A stretch of 64,000 bases of DNA from Ralstonia pickettii (lineage in GTDB: Bacteria > Pseudomonadota > Gammaproteobacteria > Burkholderiales > Burkholderiaceae). The notes beneath the pieces are model-generated. The model was not told the DNA's origin. It made no database searches and was given only the letters and a program-made list of their open reading frames with translations. The stretch covers positions 310,001 to 374,000 of the forward strand of contig NZ_CP104382.1 in assembly GCF_030582395.1 (NCBI RefSeq), in the 5' to 3' direction. The position numbers and the translations under genes were made by a program. This document shows, in pieces, positions 45,442-53,594 of this stretch. Position 1 is the stretch's first letter. Each line of letters opens with the position of its first letter.

Positions 45442-46659
45442 ATGCACGTAGACACCCCGCTCATCTCCACCATCATCGGTGGCATCGTGCTGGCCTTCAT
45501 CTTCGGCACCATCGCGCAGCGCCTGCGCCTGCCGCCGCTGGTCGGCTATCTGATGGCGGGCGTGGTGGCGGGGCCGTTCACGCCCGGTTTCGTGGCCGAT
45601 CAAAGCCTCGCACCGCAACTGGCCGAGCTGGGCGTGATCCTCCTGATGTTCGGCGTGGGGCTGCACTTCTCGATGAAGGAATTGTTGGCGGTCAAGGCCA
45701 TCGCCATTCCGGGCGCCATCGGCCAGATTGCGTTGGCCACGCTCATGGGCATGGGCCTGGCGTGGCTGCTCGGGTGGGATTGGGGCCCGGGGCTGGTATT
45801 CGGCCTGGCGCTCTCGGTGGCGAGCACGGTGGTGCTGCTGAAGGCGCTGGAAGATCGCGGTATCGACACCTCGCACGAAGGTCATATCGCCGTTGGCTGG
45901 CTGATCGTGGAAGACCTCGTGATGGTGGTGACGCTCGTGCTGCTGCCGGCCTTGGCGGGGGCGCTGGGCGGCGCCGGCAGCACGGCGGTCAGCACGTGGG
46001 ACATCGTCAAGGTGCTGGCCGTCACGCTTTCGAAGGTGGTGGCGTTTGCCGCGCTCATGCTGGTGGTGGGCCGCCGCGTGATCCCGTGGATGCTGGAACG
46101 CATTGTCATGACGGGCAGCCGCGAGCTGTTCCGGCTCGGCGTGCTGGCCACCGCGCTGGGCGTCGCTTATGGCGCGACGGTGCTGTTTGGCGTGTCGTTC
46201 GCGCTCGGCGCGTTCTTTGCGGGCATGGTGCTGGCCGAGTCCGAATTCAGCCAGCGCGCGGCGGAAGAATCGCTGCCCTTGCGCGACGCGTTTGCGGTGC
46301 TGTTCTTCGTGTCGGTGGGCATGCTGTTCGACCCCAGCGTGCTGATTGAAGACCCCTGGGCGGTTCTCGGCACGGTGCTGATCGTGGTGGTGGGCAAGTC
46401 GCTGGCAGCGTTTGCGGTGGTGCGCGCGTTTGGTCACGGCAACCGCACGGCGCTCACGATTTCTGCCAGCCTCGCGCAGATCGGCGAGTTTTCGTTCATT
46501 TTGATTGGGCTGGCGATCAGCCTGGAAATCCTGCCCGACCGTGCGCGAGGGCTGTTGTTGTCGGCGGCGATTTTGTCGATCCTGCTGAACCCGCTGATGT
46601 TTGCCCTGATCAACCGCCTCAAGCGCGAGGTGGCCCCCGAGCCAGCAACGGCGGATTGA
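45442..46659 (+). CDS. Kef-type cation:proton antiporter (CPA2) without RCK domain
   Basis: 405 residues, about twelve to thirteen TM segments. CPA2 features are LVGYLMAGVVAGPFTPGFVA, LGVILLMFGVGLHFSMKELL and VASTVVLLKALEDRG, plus IAVGWLIVEDLVMVV with the Glu-Asp of the transport site. It exchanges K+ or Na+ for protons at the inner membrane. Unlike KefB/KefC it has no C-terminal RCK/TrkA_N domain, so nucleotide or glutathione gating is not expected. The start at 45442 (MHVDTPLIS) follows a weak ribosome site. Confidence 0.88.
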   Translation: MHVDTPLISTIIGGIVLAFIFGTIAQRLRLPPLVGYLMAGVVAGPFTPGFVADQSLAPQLAELGVILLMFGVGLHFSMKELLAVKAIAIPGAIGQIALATLMGMGLAWLLGWDWGPGLVFGLALSVASTVVLLKALEDRGIDTSHEGHIAVGWLIVEDLVMVVTLVLLPALAGALGGAGSTAVSTWDIVKVLAVTLSKVVAFAALMLVVGRRVIPWMLERIVMTGSRELFRLGVLATALGVAYGATVLFGVSFALGAFFAGMVLAESEFSQRAAEESLPLRDAFAVLFFVSVGMLFDPSVLIEDPWAVLGTVLIVVVGKSLAAFAVVRAFGHGNRTALTISASLAQIGEFSFILIGLAISLEILPDRARGLLLSAAILSILLNPLMFALINRLKREVAPEPATAD

Positions 46660-46702
46660 GCATCAGGGCTGTCCTGAACCGTTTTGCCCCTAAGGAGCGT
46701 TC

Positions 46703-47257
46703 ATGAGCAATCTGACTATCGGAGTGATCGTCGGGAGCCTGCGCAAGGCGTCATTCAACCGCCAGCTCGCGCAGGCGCTGGCAGGCTTGCTGCCTTCCGG
46801 CGCGACGGCGCAGCCCATCGAAATTGGGGAGCTGCCGCTCTACAACCAGGATCTGGATGCCAACCTGCCCGAGCCCGTGCAGCGCTTCAAGGCGGCGGTG
46901 GCGGGCGTGGACGCGCTGCTATTCGTCACGCCGGAATACAACCGCGGCATACCGGGCGTGCTGAAGAATGCGATTGACTGGGGGTCGCGGCCGTACGGCC
47001 AGAGCGTGTGGGGCGGCAAACCGGCGGGCATTGCGGGCGCTTCGCCGGGCGCCATTGGGACGGCGCTGTCGCAGGCGCAATTGCGCACTGTGCTCGCGGC
47101 GGTCGGCGTAAAGGTCTTACCGTTGCCGGAGGTGTTCTTCCACTTTGCGGGGGAGCCCTTTGATGCCCAGGGCGGGGTGACGGATGCGCGTACGCGCCAG
47201 TTCTTGCAGGGGTTTGTCGACCGATTCGTCGAGTGGGCGGGGCAGAAGCCTGCCTGA
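46703..47257 (+). CDS. NADPH-dependent FMN reductase / quinone reductase
   Basis: 184 residues, flavodoxin-like. VIVGSLRKASFNRQLAQAL is the phosphate-binding loop, LFVTPEYNRGIPGVLKNAID (PEYNxxxPGxLKNAID) the family signature, and WGGKPAGIAGASPGAIGTAL the flavin contact. It reduces FMN, quinones or chromate-like acceptors with NADPH in the cytoplasm. AAGGAG precedes the ATG at 46703. It follows the Kef gene by 43 bp and could be co-transcribed, as in Kef-KefF partnerships where a flavin reductase modulates the antiporter. It is followed by a terminator at 47283. Confidence 0.92.
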   Translation: MSNLTIGVIVGSLRKASFNRQLAQALAGLLPSGATAQPIEIGELPLYNQDLDANLPEPVQRFKAAVAGVDALLFVTPEYNRGIPGVLKNAIDWGSRPYGQSVWGGKPAGIAGASPGAIGTALSQAQLRTVLAAVGVKVLPLPEVFFHFAGEPFDAQGGVTDARTRQFLQGFVDRFVEWAGQKPA

Positions 47258-47282
47258 CGAATCGATCAACCGGGGTGTTCAG

Positions 47283-47318
47283 GGCCGCGCGGGGAAGAGG
47301 TTCCCGCTCGGCCGTTTT
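47283..47318 (+). terminator. Intrinsic terminator after the FMN reductase gene
   Basis: The stem pairs 47283-47293 with 47303-47313 (GGCCG(c)GCGGG against CCCGC(t)CGGCC, one mismatch) with a 9-nt loop. It is followed by GTTTT. It lies 26 bp after the reductase stop. Confidence 0.65.
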
Positions 47319-47341
47319 GCCTGATGCCTGAGGGCAGGGCG

Positions 47342-47440
47342 TTAAGCCAGGAAAGCGGCGGCGCTGATGAGCCAGCCTGCTGCCACGCAGCTCGCGATCC
47401 AGGCGGCCATGACGGCGCCAATATCCAACCATTTCATCAT
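47342..47440 (-). CDS. 32-residue hydrophobic membrane peptide
   Basis: A strong AAGGAG lies 5 nt upstream of ATG at 47440 (minus strand). The ORF then encodes MMKWLDIGAVMAAWIASCVA and AGWLISAAAFLA before TAA at 47342-47344. It has one Lys and one Asp near the N-terminus and then a single TM-like helix, the classic look of small membrane proteins. It is located in the 434-bp gap (47258-47691) with nothing else recognisable apart from the terminator. Function unknown. Confidence 0.55.
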   Translation of the reverse strand: MMKWLDIGAVMAAWIASCVAAGWLISAAAFLA

Positions 47441-47691
47441 TGTTCTCCTTACAACACTTGCATTGCTTGTTCAGGCAATCGATGTCTGAACAACTGTCAC
47501 GAAGTGTAGGTGTTGCAATGCGGAAGAACAATACGAGTAAGGGTGAACAGACTGTTCCAAGAGTAACAACAAATTTCAGCGCTTGTGTGGACAGACCTGC
47601 GCTTGAGCGCCCAGGCTGGCAGGAGGTAGCCCCTTGTTGCTGCATTGCAACAAAAGAGCGGTCGGACGGCTCCGACGGCTACTTTGTGCAG

Positions 47692-48426
47692 CTACCTCGT
47701 GCGGAATGTCGACGCCACCAAATCGGCAAAACGGCCTTCTTCGGCAAACTCCGCAGGGTTGTCGTGGCCGGCGGTGCCAAATACGCGAAGCAGGTAGACC
47801 GCACCGTCGCCGAAGAACGCATACCCCCGCACCACGACGGTCCGCGCCGTCGAAGTGCTCCATTCGCCTTCCCAGTAAATCACTCGGCGTCCGGCAAGAA
47901 CCTGCAGGGTAGGGGCCTTGCCGCGCACGAGACGGGCAGCCCAGGCAGGAAGATCGCCGTGTACGCGCGATTCCATGTGGTTCAGCAGGATTGCGAGGTC
48001 GCGTGAGCGGAGGGTTTCCATATAGTCCGGCGTGCTCTTGTCGAAATCGGACTTGCGCACCGTCACCAGGGCGAAGCTCTCTGGCGCGACGGTCTGCTGT
48101 GCAAACACCAGTCGTGACGGCCCAAACGGCGAGTTGATGGTGGCCGCAACCGACGGAATGGGCGTTTCGCTGGTCAACCGCAACGGGCCCCATGTGCGGG
48201 GCAGCGCAATGCTGGCGCTCGCGTCAATGCGTTGCGTAACCGGGTAGGCGAACTTTGGCGCTGCCCAGGTTGGCGTCCAGGGCACCATGCTAATTGCGGC
48301 GATCCATGCGGCTGCGCATGCACATCTGATGCAACCGCCGAAACGGCGGTACCACGTTGTAATGAACGGCGCCACTCGTGGGCTCCTGGCAGAAAAGATG
48401 GCGAACGATTCCGTGGGCGTGTGCAT
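47692..48426 (-). CDS. Hypothetical secreted or anchored protein
   Basis: About 244 residues with the preferred start at 48426 (MHTPTESFAIF). A hydrophobic region at about 27-55 (CIRCACAAAWIAAISMVPWT) looks like a signal anchor. The body has RLTSETPIPSVAATINSPFG, ESFALVTVRKSDFDKSTPDY, VIYWEGEWSTSTARTVVVRG and NPAEFAEEGRFADLVASTFR. I recognise no domain. The start is uncertain: longer frames to 48504 exist and the ribosome site is weak. It is divergent from the GNAT acetyltransferase gene. Confidence 0.55.
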   Translation of the reverse strand: MHTPTESFAIFSARSPRVAPFITTWYRRFGGCIRCACAAAWIAAISMVPWTPTWAAPKFAYPVTQRIDASASIALPRTWGPLRLTSETPIPSVAATINSPFGPSRLVFAQQTVAPESFALVTVRKSDFDKSTPDYMETLRSRDLAILLNHMESRVHGDLPAWAARLVRGKAPTLQVLAGRRVIYWEGEWSTSTARTVVVRGYAFFGDGAVYLLRVFGTAGHDNPAEFAEEGRFADLVASTFRTR

Positions 48427-48663
48427 ACCTACGCACAGCAATGCGTATGCCCGCGCCGATTCGCGGCGCCGTCCTACCCCCGCCCCGAACATATCGATTG
48501 GCATGCAGGCGCGCCACTGGCGTGTGGCGGGGCATCGAACGGTTTAATCCCAACGTGGGTATTGGTGTGGCTCTATCAAATCCGCCTGGCATGGCTCTTC
48601 TCATGGAGCCAACGTGTTCGGTAGTGTGCAAGGTCCCCGGTGTTTTCAATTCAGGTGTTGCGC

Positions 48664-49371
48664 ATGGCTACCCTCAACGCATATCAGCAACCCATCGGCG
48701 CGCCGATGTCCGGCTGGACGGCCCGGCCGCTGCCGCCGCACACGCCGCTCGCCGGCCGTTACTGCAGGCTGGAGCCGCTTGACGCTGCACGTCACGCCGA
48801 CGCGCTGTTCGCTGCGTTCAATGAGGCGCAGGACGATCGCGTCTGGACGTACATGGTGGAAGGCCCATTTGCCGATATCGCCGCACACCGCGCCTATATC
48901 GAGCGCATTGCGGCGAAGCGAGATCCGCTGCAGTACGCGGTGATCGACGCGCGCAACGATCGGCCGGTCGGCACGCTCGCGCTGATGCGCATCACGCCCG
49001 AACACGGCGTGGTGGAAGTGGGCGCGGTTACGTTCTCGCCGCTGCTGCAACGCACCCCGGCATCGACGGAAGCGCAATTCCTGCTGATGAAGCACGTCTT
49101 TGAAGACCTCGGCTACCGGCGCTATGAGTGGAAATGCGACAGCCTGAACGCGCCATCGCGGCAGGCTGCGCAGCGGCTGGGTTTCCAGTTCGAGGGCATC
49201 TTCCGCCAGGCGGTGGTCTACAAGGGCCGCAGCCGCGATACCGCGTGGTTTTCCATCATCGATGCGGATTGGCCGCAGATGCGGGCCGCATTCGAGCAAT
49301 GGCTGTCACCGGACAACTTTGACGAAGACGGGCGCCAGCGCACGTCGCTGGCTGCCTTGCGTTCAGCCTGA
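48664..49371 (+). CDS. GNAT-family N-acetyltransferase (RimJ/RimL-like)
   Basis: 235 residues. The fold markers are YAVIDARNDRPVGTLALMRI (beta-4), VVEVGAVTFSPLLQRTPAST and the coenzyme-A/tail region YRRYEWKCDSLNAPSRQAAQ followed by RLGFQFEGIFRQAVVYKGRS. Homologues of this length acetylate small molecules or protein N-termini; the substrate is unknown. ATG at 48664 is preferred; an in-frame ATG at 48640 is possible. It ends 9 bp before the stop of a convergent gene (49381). Confidence 0.87.
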   Translation: MATLNAYQQPIGAPMSGWTARPLPPHTPLAGRYCRLEPLDAARHADALFAAFNEAQDDRVWTYMVEGPFADIAAHRAYIERIAAKRDPLQYAVIDARNDRPVGTLALMRITPEHGVVEVGAVTFSPLLQRTPASTEAQFLLMKHVFEDLGYRRYEWKCDSLNAPSRQAAQRLGFQFEGIFRQAVVYKGRSRDTAWFSIIDADWPQMRAAFEQWLSPDNFDEDGRQRTSLAALRSA

Positions 49372-49380
49372 AGGGCCACG

Positions 49381-50997
49381 CTAGGAACCGGGCGCGGACG
49401 TATCGGCGTACATGCCGCGCAGCGCCAGCGCGCGTTCGGCTTCCGGCAGCGCCAGGATGGAGTGGGAAAAGCCGATCAGCGCCTGGCAGCGCTCGGCCGG
49501 CGGCGTGGAGTGCCGCAGCGCGGCGTCGGTCAGCACGCGCTGTTGAGCCGGCGGAAGCGCAGCCACGGCCAGTTGCAGCACCGGCAGGCTTTGCGCGCGC
49601 GTGACAACCGGCGCGTGGTCCGGGTCGGCAGCCTGCATCAGGTCGGAGAACAACGTCTGCTCGCGCGTGACGAGCGTGCGCGGCAGACGCGCGGCAGCGG
49701 CGCTTGCCCCAGGCGTGCCATCCAGATAAGCGACGCAGGCTTCAGGGCTCACCCGCTGCAGGGCCTGCGCCTGCTCAAGCGTGAGTTGGGCGTTGGCAAA
49801 GAGCAATGCATTTGGGGCAGTCGGAATCAGTGCGCGATACAGCTTGCCTGTCTGCTCGCGTAGCAGCGCCATGGCTTGCGCATCCGTCACGTTGCGCTGC
49901 AGTTCTGGCCACAGCGTGTCGATCAACCGGCTGAAGTGCGCCGGGTATTTACGCTCCAACGCTGCGTACAGCGGCGCGCTGCGCAGCTCTGCGGCCAGCG
50001 CTTCGCGGGTATTCAACTGCGTGGCCATGGTTGCGTATTCGCCACCGGGCGACGCGCGCGTTACGACATGGTCGGCCAGCAGTTCCTGCGCGGTGGGAAA
50101 CCACATCTGGTCGAACGGGGTGTCCTGCACGCGGCGCACAAAGGCATCGGGCAACCCGGCATCTGAATAGGCTCGCCAAAGTTCGCTGTCGGTGGCGCCG
50201 GGGCTCTGGTCGTGCTCGGCGCCAACCGCGCGCGGGCGGTGGAAGCCGAGTCGCGCGCCGGGTGCGGCGGCGCGGTCTTCGCCTGCCAGGAAGGCGATCG
50301 TGCAGGCTGAGGCGCAGGTGCGCTCAACATATGTGCGCAGATGATGTCGGCGGATGACGTCTGCCACCAGCGTCCCTTCGCGCAGCCACCCGCCTTCGGA
50401 GCGGAGCACCACGACGGTGGCGTTTGGCGCCTTGCGCAGCGCGGCCTCCAGCGCATCGGCGGCGCCATCGTTGATGCCGCCGCTGAACAGGATGGCGCGG
50501 CCATCCCGTTGCGGTATCACCGCAAATGGCGATGCGGCTTGTTCACCCAGTGCGGTGCGCAGATGCGCGCCCAGGCGGGGCCCATCGTTGACGACGCGCG
50601 AGCTGGTGCCGACAGCGCCCAGCACGATCATCACCTTGGCGATCAGCGGCCATGGGTTCGACAGGCCGGCAAGCCGGTTGCGCGCTTGCTCCCGGTCGGC
50701 TGCGCGCCAGGTGCCCACCACCGCCCAGATCCACAGCGCCAATCCCATCACGTAAATCACGAGCAGTGCGGAAGACGCGGCGCGCGCGGGGGCGTTATGC
50801 GCCAGCGCGTGCGTGACGCCGGCGCTGAGTGCCACCACGCCAAATTGCATCAGCGCGGTATGCAGCCAATACGAGCGGGCGAGACTGTAATCGCCGCGCC
50901 AGTGACGTGCAAAGAAATTGCGCGATGGCGTGCGTTCCGGATGCGGATCGGTGGGGACGGTCGGAGGCAGGGCGGCGTCGCTGGCGGCGGAGGTCAT
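49381..50997 (-). CDS. Membrane protein with ClpP/crotonase-like domain (COG3904 type)
   Basis: 538 residues. Four hydrophobic segments lie in about 40-200 (WLHTALMQFGVVALSAGVTH, LVIYVMGLALWIWAVVGTWR, PLIAKVMIVLGAVGTSS). A ClpP/crotonase-like core is suggested by FSGGINDGAADALEAALRKA, VVLRSEGGWLREGTLVADVI and ERTCASACTIAFLAGEDRAA. In this family the SAC segment takes the place of the protease nucleophile loop. The C-terminal 200 residues have no recognised domain. Start at 50997; GAGAA precedes it. Function unknown; a membrane-anchored protease-like role is plausible. Confidence 0.7.
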   Translation of the reverse strand: MTSAASDAALPPTVPTDPHPERTPSRNFFARHWRGDYSLARSYWLHTALMQFGVVALSAGVTHALAHNAPARAASSALLVIYVMGLALWIWAVVGTWRAADREQARNRLAGLSNPWPLIAKVMIVLGAVGTSSRVVNDGPRLGAHLRTALGEQAASPFAVIPQRDGRAILFSGGINDGAADALEAALRKAPNATVVVLRSEGGWLREGTLVADVIRRHHLRTYVERTCASACTIAFLAGEDRAAAPGARLGFHRPRAVGAEHDQSPGATDSELWRAYSDAGLPDAFVRRVQDTPFDQMWFPTAQELLADHVVTRASPGGEYATMATQLNTREALAAELRSAPLYAALERKYPAHFSRLIDTLWPELQRNVTDAQAMALLREQTGKLYRALIPTAPNALLFANAQLTLEQAQALQRVSPEACVAYLDGTPGASAAAARLPRTLVTREQTLFSDLMQAADPDHAPVVTRAQSLPVLQLAVAALPPAQQRVLTDAALRHSTPPAERCQALIGFSHSILALPEAERALALRGMYADTSAPGS

Positions 50998-51152
50998 GCG
51001 TGTTCTCGATGCCGCACACAGGATGGCGGCGCGGCGATTGTCGCTGTCCGCACCGCAAGCTGGCGTCCCCTCCATGGGAGGGGGTGATGAGGGGGGCGGT
51101 CAGGCGAAGGCAACGGCGTCATCGCGAAAAAGCCGCTGCCGCGCTGCGCCAG

Positions 51153-51641
51153 TCAAGCCCTGACGGAAACGAGCGGCGGCTTGGCCGGCGTGATGGCCTC
51201 TGCGCTGGCGGGGTGGGCAGACTGTGCCGCCTGAGCCTGCGCTGCCTCGCGGGTGTGCTGACGGGTGTCGCTTACGGTGGACGAACCGGTGACCTTGTCT
51301 GTCGTGCGGGCCTTGGCGGCCGCATCGGTATTGGCTGTGCCCGAGGCGTTCTTGGATGCGTTGTGGCGGTTCTCCAGCCGCGTCTCCGCTTGCTCGAGGC
51401 CGTTCTGCGCCTGAAGGCGCGCGATCTGCGCCTGCACGATCTGAATCTGCTGGCTGAGCAACTGGGCCTGCTCGCGTGCCTGATCGGGCGGCAGATTTTG
51501 CGCAGGCAGATCCTGCATCGACTTCTGCAGGTTCTTGAGTTGACGCTGCAGGCGCTCGATGTCAACGGCCGAGGTGCTCCCGCTGCCCGATGCCCCGGCG
51601 GTCGCAGTAGAAACGGAAGGGGAGGAAAGTTGCATGGCCAT
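51153..51641 (-). CDS. FlxA-like protein, sigma-28 regulon member
   Basis: About 162 residues starting MAMQLSSPSV. A coiled-coil region (about 28-90) of FlxA type, IERLQRQLKNLQKSMQDLPA and QIQIVQAQIARLQAQN, is followed by an Ala/Thr-rich disordered tail. FlxA is a flagellum-associated protein in E. coli with an uncertain role, and flxA there is sigma-28-dependent. Here a good sigma-28 promoter (51662-51688) lies directly upstream, which excludes starts at 51665 or 51704. ATG at 51635 (MQLSS) is an alternative. It is separated from the other flagellar genes by 7 kb. Confidence 0.8.
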   Translation of the reverse strand: MAMQLSSPSVSTATAGASGSGSTSAVDIERLQRQLKNLQKSMQDLPAQNLPPDQAREQAQLLSQQIQIVQAQIARLQAQNGLEQAETRLENRHNASKNASGTANTDAAAKARTTDKVTGSSTVSDTRQHTREAAQAQAAQSAHPASAEAITPAKPPLVSVRA

Positions 51642-51661
51642 CTCGCTGATCAGTACGCCTT

Positions 51662-51688
51662 TCATCGGATGGCGGGCGGAAAACTTTA
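51662..51688 (-). promoter_or_regulatory. Sigma-28 (FliA) promoter of the FlxA-like gene
   Basis: On the minus strand TAAAGTTT (51688-51681) is a perfect -35. The 11-nt spacer (51680-51670) is the canonical length. TCCGATGA (51669-51662) matches GCCGATAA at 6 of 8. Transcription would start around 51655, 14 nt before the ATG at 51641. Confidence 0.75.
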
Positions 51689-51734
51689 GCGGTCTGGCCA
51701 ACAAATCTTGAGAGGCTTCATTGTCAGTGTTCCG

Positions 51735-51764
51735 TCAGAAAGAATAGTATTGCTTCAGAAAGAA
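51735..51764. promoter_or_regulatory. Two TCAGAAAGAA direct repeats 20 bp apart
   Basis: TCAGAAAGAA begins at 51735 and 51755 (two helical turns). It lies in the 284-bp gap between the FlxA-like gene and the ABC operon, in an AT-rich stretch that is otherwise non-coding. It may be a regulator binding site for the ABC operon or an upstream element for FlxA. Confidence 0.4.
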
Positions 51765-51869
51765 CAAATAGACCGTGTTAAGCGCCAATATGTACGGGCG
51801 AGTTCATGTGTTCTCGGGTTGATTACGGGTTTACGCCCGTTAGCAGGGGCAATGATCGTCTATAAAATA

Positions 51870-51880
51870 GAATGTAATTC
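51870..51880. promoter_or_regulatory. Candidate operator of the ABC/catabolic operon
   Basis: GAAT-gta-ATTC is a perfect short dyad 46-56 bp upstream of the ATPase ATG (51926), just after a TATAAA-like segment (51861). IclR regulators bind similar AT-rich dyads. Weak evidence. Confidence 0.3.
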
Positions 51881-51925
51881 CATCAAACAGAACGCACAGG
51901 ATCATGCGCGTTCAAGGAGACGCCC

Positions 51926-52747
51926 ATGCTTTCTACCTCTACGGTCGCCGATGGCCGACTTCACGCCGGGTTGCCGGCGGTTCAGCTGAATCAGGTGTCG
52001 GTGCGGTTCGGCAGCTTCACGGCGGTGCAGGGCGTTGACCTGTCGATTGGTGAAGGCGAATTCGTGGCCGTGGTGGGCCCGACGGGTTGCGGCAAGAGCA
52101 CGCTGCTGAATGCCGTGACCGGGCTGCTCAAGCCGGCCGGAGGCACCGTCACCGTGTTTGGGGAGCCGCTGACCGGGCTCAACGGCAATGCCGGTTTCAT
52201 GATGCAGCAGGATTCGCTGCTGCCGTGGAAGACGGCGCTGGACAACGTTGCGCTCGGCCTGGTGTTCCAGGGCGTGCCGGTGGACGAGGCCCGCGAGCGC
52301 GCCCGTCCGTGGATGAAGAAGGTCGGCCTGGCGGGCTTCGAAGCCCGTTATCCGCATCAGCTCTCGGGCGGGCAGAAGAAGCGCATCAGCATGGCGCAGA
52401 CGCTGATTCTCTCGCCCAAGATCGTGCTGATGGACGAGCCGTTCTCGGCGCTCGATGTGCACACGCGCCACCTCATGCAGAGCGAGCTGCTGCGGCTGTG
52501 GCAGGAAGACCGCAAATCGCTGCTGTTCATTACGCACGACCTGGAAGAGGCCATCGCCTTGGCCGACCGCGTGGTCGTCATGTCCGCCGGGCCTGCCAGC
52601 CATCCGGTTGGCGATGTGGAAATCACGCTGCCGCGCCCGCGTAACGTCTCTGAAATCAACATGTCCGACGCGTTCATCCGCCTGTATCGCGAGATCTGGT
52701 CGATCCTGGGCACCGAAGTGGAGAAGAGCCATGCCGTCCAGCACTAA
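51926..52747 (+). CDS. ABC transporter ATP-binding protein
   Basis: 273 residues. Walker A GPTGCGKST, Q-loop FMMQQDSLLPWKT, signature LSGGQKKRISMAQ, Walker B IVLMDEPFSALDV and H-loop FITHDLEEAIAL are intact. It belongs to the nitrate/sulfonate/taurine (TauB/SsuB) ATPase type. It is the first gene of a unit that continues with the permease (17-nt overlap), binding protein, IclR regulator, CoA-transferase, lyase and SMP-30 lactonase. Its probable substrate is thus the compound degraded by that unit. Confidence 0.9.
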   Translation: MLSTSTVADGRLHAGLPAVQLNQVSVRFGSFTAVQGVDLSIGEGEFVAVVGPTGCGKSTLLNAVTGLLKPAGGTVTVFGEPLTGLNGNAGFMMQQDSLLPWKTALDNVALGLVFQGVPVDEARERARPWMKKVGLAGFEARYPHQLSGGQKKRISMAQTLILSPKIVLMDEPFSALDVHTRHLMQSELLRLWQEDRKSLLFITHDLEEAIALADRVVVMSAGPASHPVGDVEITLPRPRNVSEINMSDAFIRLYREIWSILGTEVEKSHAVQH

Positions 52748-53561
52748 CACGATGCCTGCCGTGGGCCCGCAGCGCGCCGGTCTCGCGCACAAGACCAAGA
52801 TCCGCCTGTTCCAGTTGGCCGTGGTGGTGGTGATGTTCGGCGCGTGGGAAGGCTTTGGCCGCGCTGGCGTGGTCGATCCGTTCTATTTCTCGATGCCGTC
52901 GTCGATCGTCGCGCGCATCTGGGAGTGGTTTACCGGCGGCGACATCTACACGCACCTCGCCATCACCCTGGCCGAGACGATTCTCTCGTTCGGCATCGGC
53001 ACGCTGCTCGGCATCAGCCTCGGGTTGTGGCTCGGCTTGTCCAAGCTGGCCGCCGAGGTGCTGGACCCGTTCATCAAGGTCTTCAACGCGATCCCGCGCA
53101 TCCTGCTCGCGCCCATCTTCGTGATGTGGTTCGGGCTGGGGCTCACCTCCAAGGTGGCGCTGGGCGCGACGATGGTGCTGTTCATCACGTTCTTCAATAC
53201 GTATCAGGGCGTGCGCGAGGTCAACCCCGTCATCCTGGCCAACGCGCGCCTGCTCAAGGCCAGCCGCATCAGCCTGCTGCGCCATGTGTATGTGCCGTCC
53301 GCCACGAGCTGGATTCTCTCCAGCCTGCGTGCCTCCGTCGGCATGGCCGTGATGGGCGCGATCGTGGCGGAGTACCTCGGTTCATCGGCCGGCCTCGGCC
53401 ACCTGATCGCGCAGGCCGAAGGCGTGTTCGATGCCACCGGCGTGTTCTCGGGGATCGTCGTGCTGTCGGCCTTCGTGATTGCGCTGGACCGCAGCGTCGA
53501 CGCACTCGAGGGCAAGTTGCTGGTGTGGCGCCCGAAGGCTGATCCCGAGACCAGCGCCTGA
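52731..53561 (+). CDS. ABC transporter permease
   Basis: 276 residues, about six TM segments. The inner-membrane domain has LAETILSFGIGTLLGISLGL, IPRILLAPIFVMWFGLGLTS (the EAA-like region) and SLRASVGMAVMGAIVAEYLG. It is of the BPD_transp_1 nitrate/taurine type. ATG at 52731 lies within the 3' end of the ATPase gene, giving a 17-nt overlap and translational coupling. The binding protein follows after 33 bp. Confidence 0.9.
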   Translation: MPSSTNTMPAVGPQRAGLAHKTKIRLFQLAVVVVMFGAWEGFGRAGVVDPFYFSMPSSIVARIWEWFTGGDIYTHLAITLAETILSFGIGTLLGISLGLWLGLSKLAAEVLDPFIKVFNAIPRILLAPIFVMWFGLGLTSKVALGATMVLFITFFNTYQGVREVNPVILANARLLKASRISLLRHVYVPSATSWILSSLRASVGMAVMGAIVAEYLGSSAGLGHLIAQAEGVFDATGVFSGIVVLSAFVIALDRSVDALEGKLLVWRPKADPETSA

Positions 53562-53594
53562 CCCCCGATACCAATAACAATGATGGAGACAACC

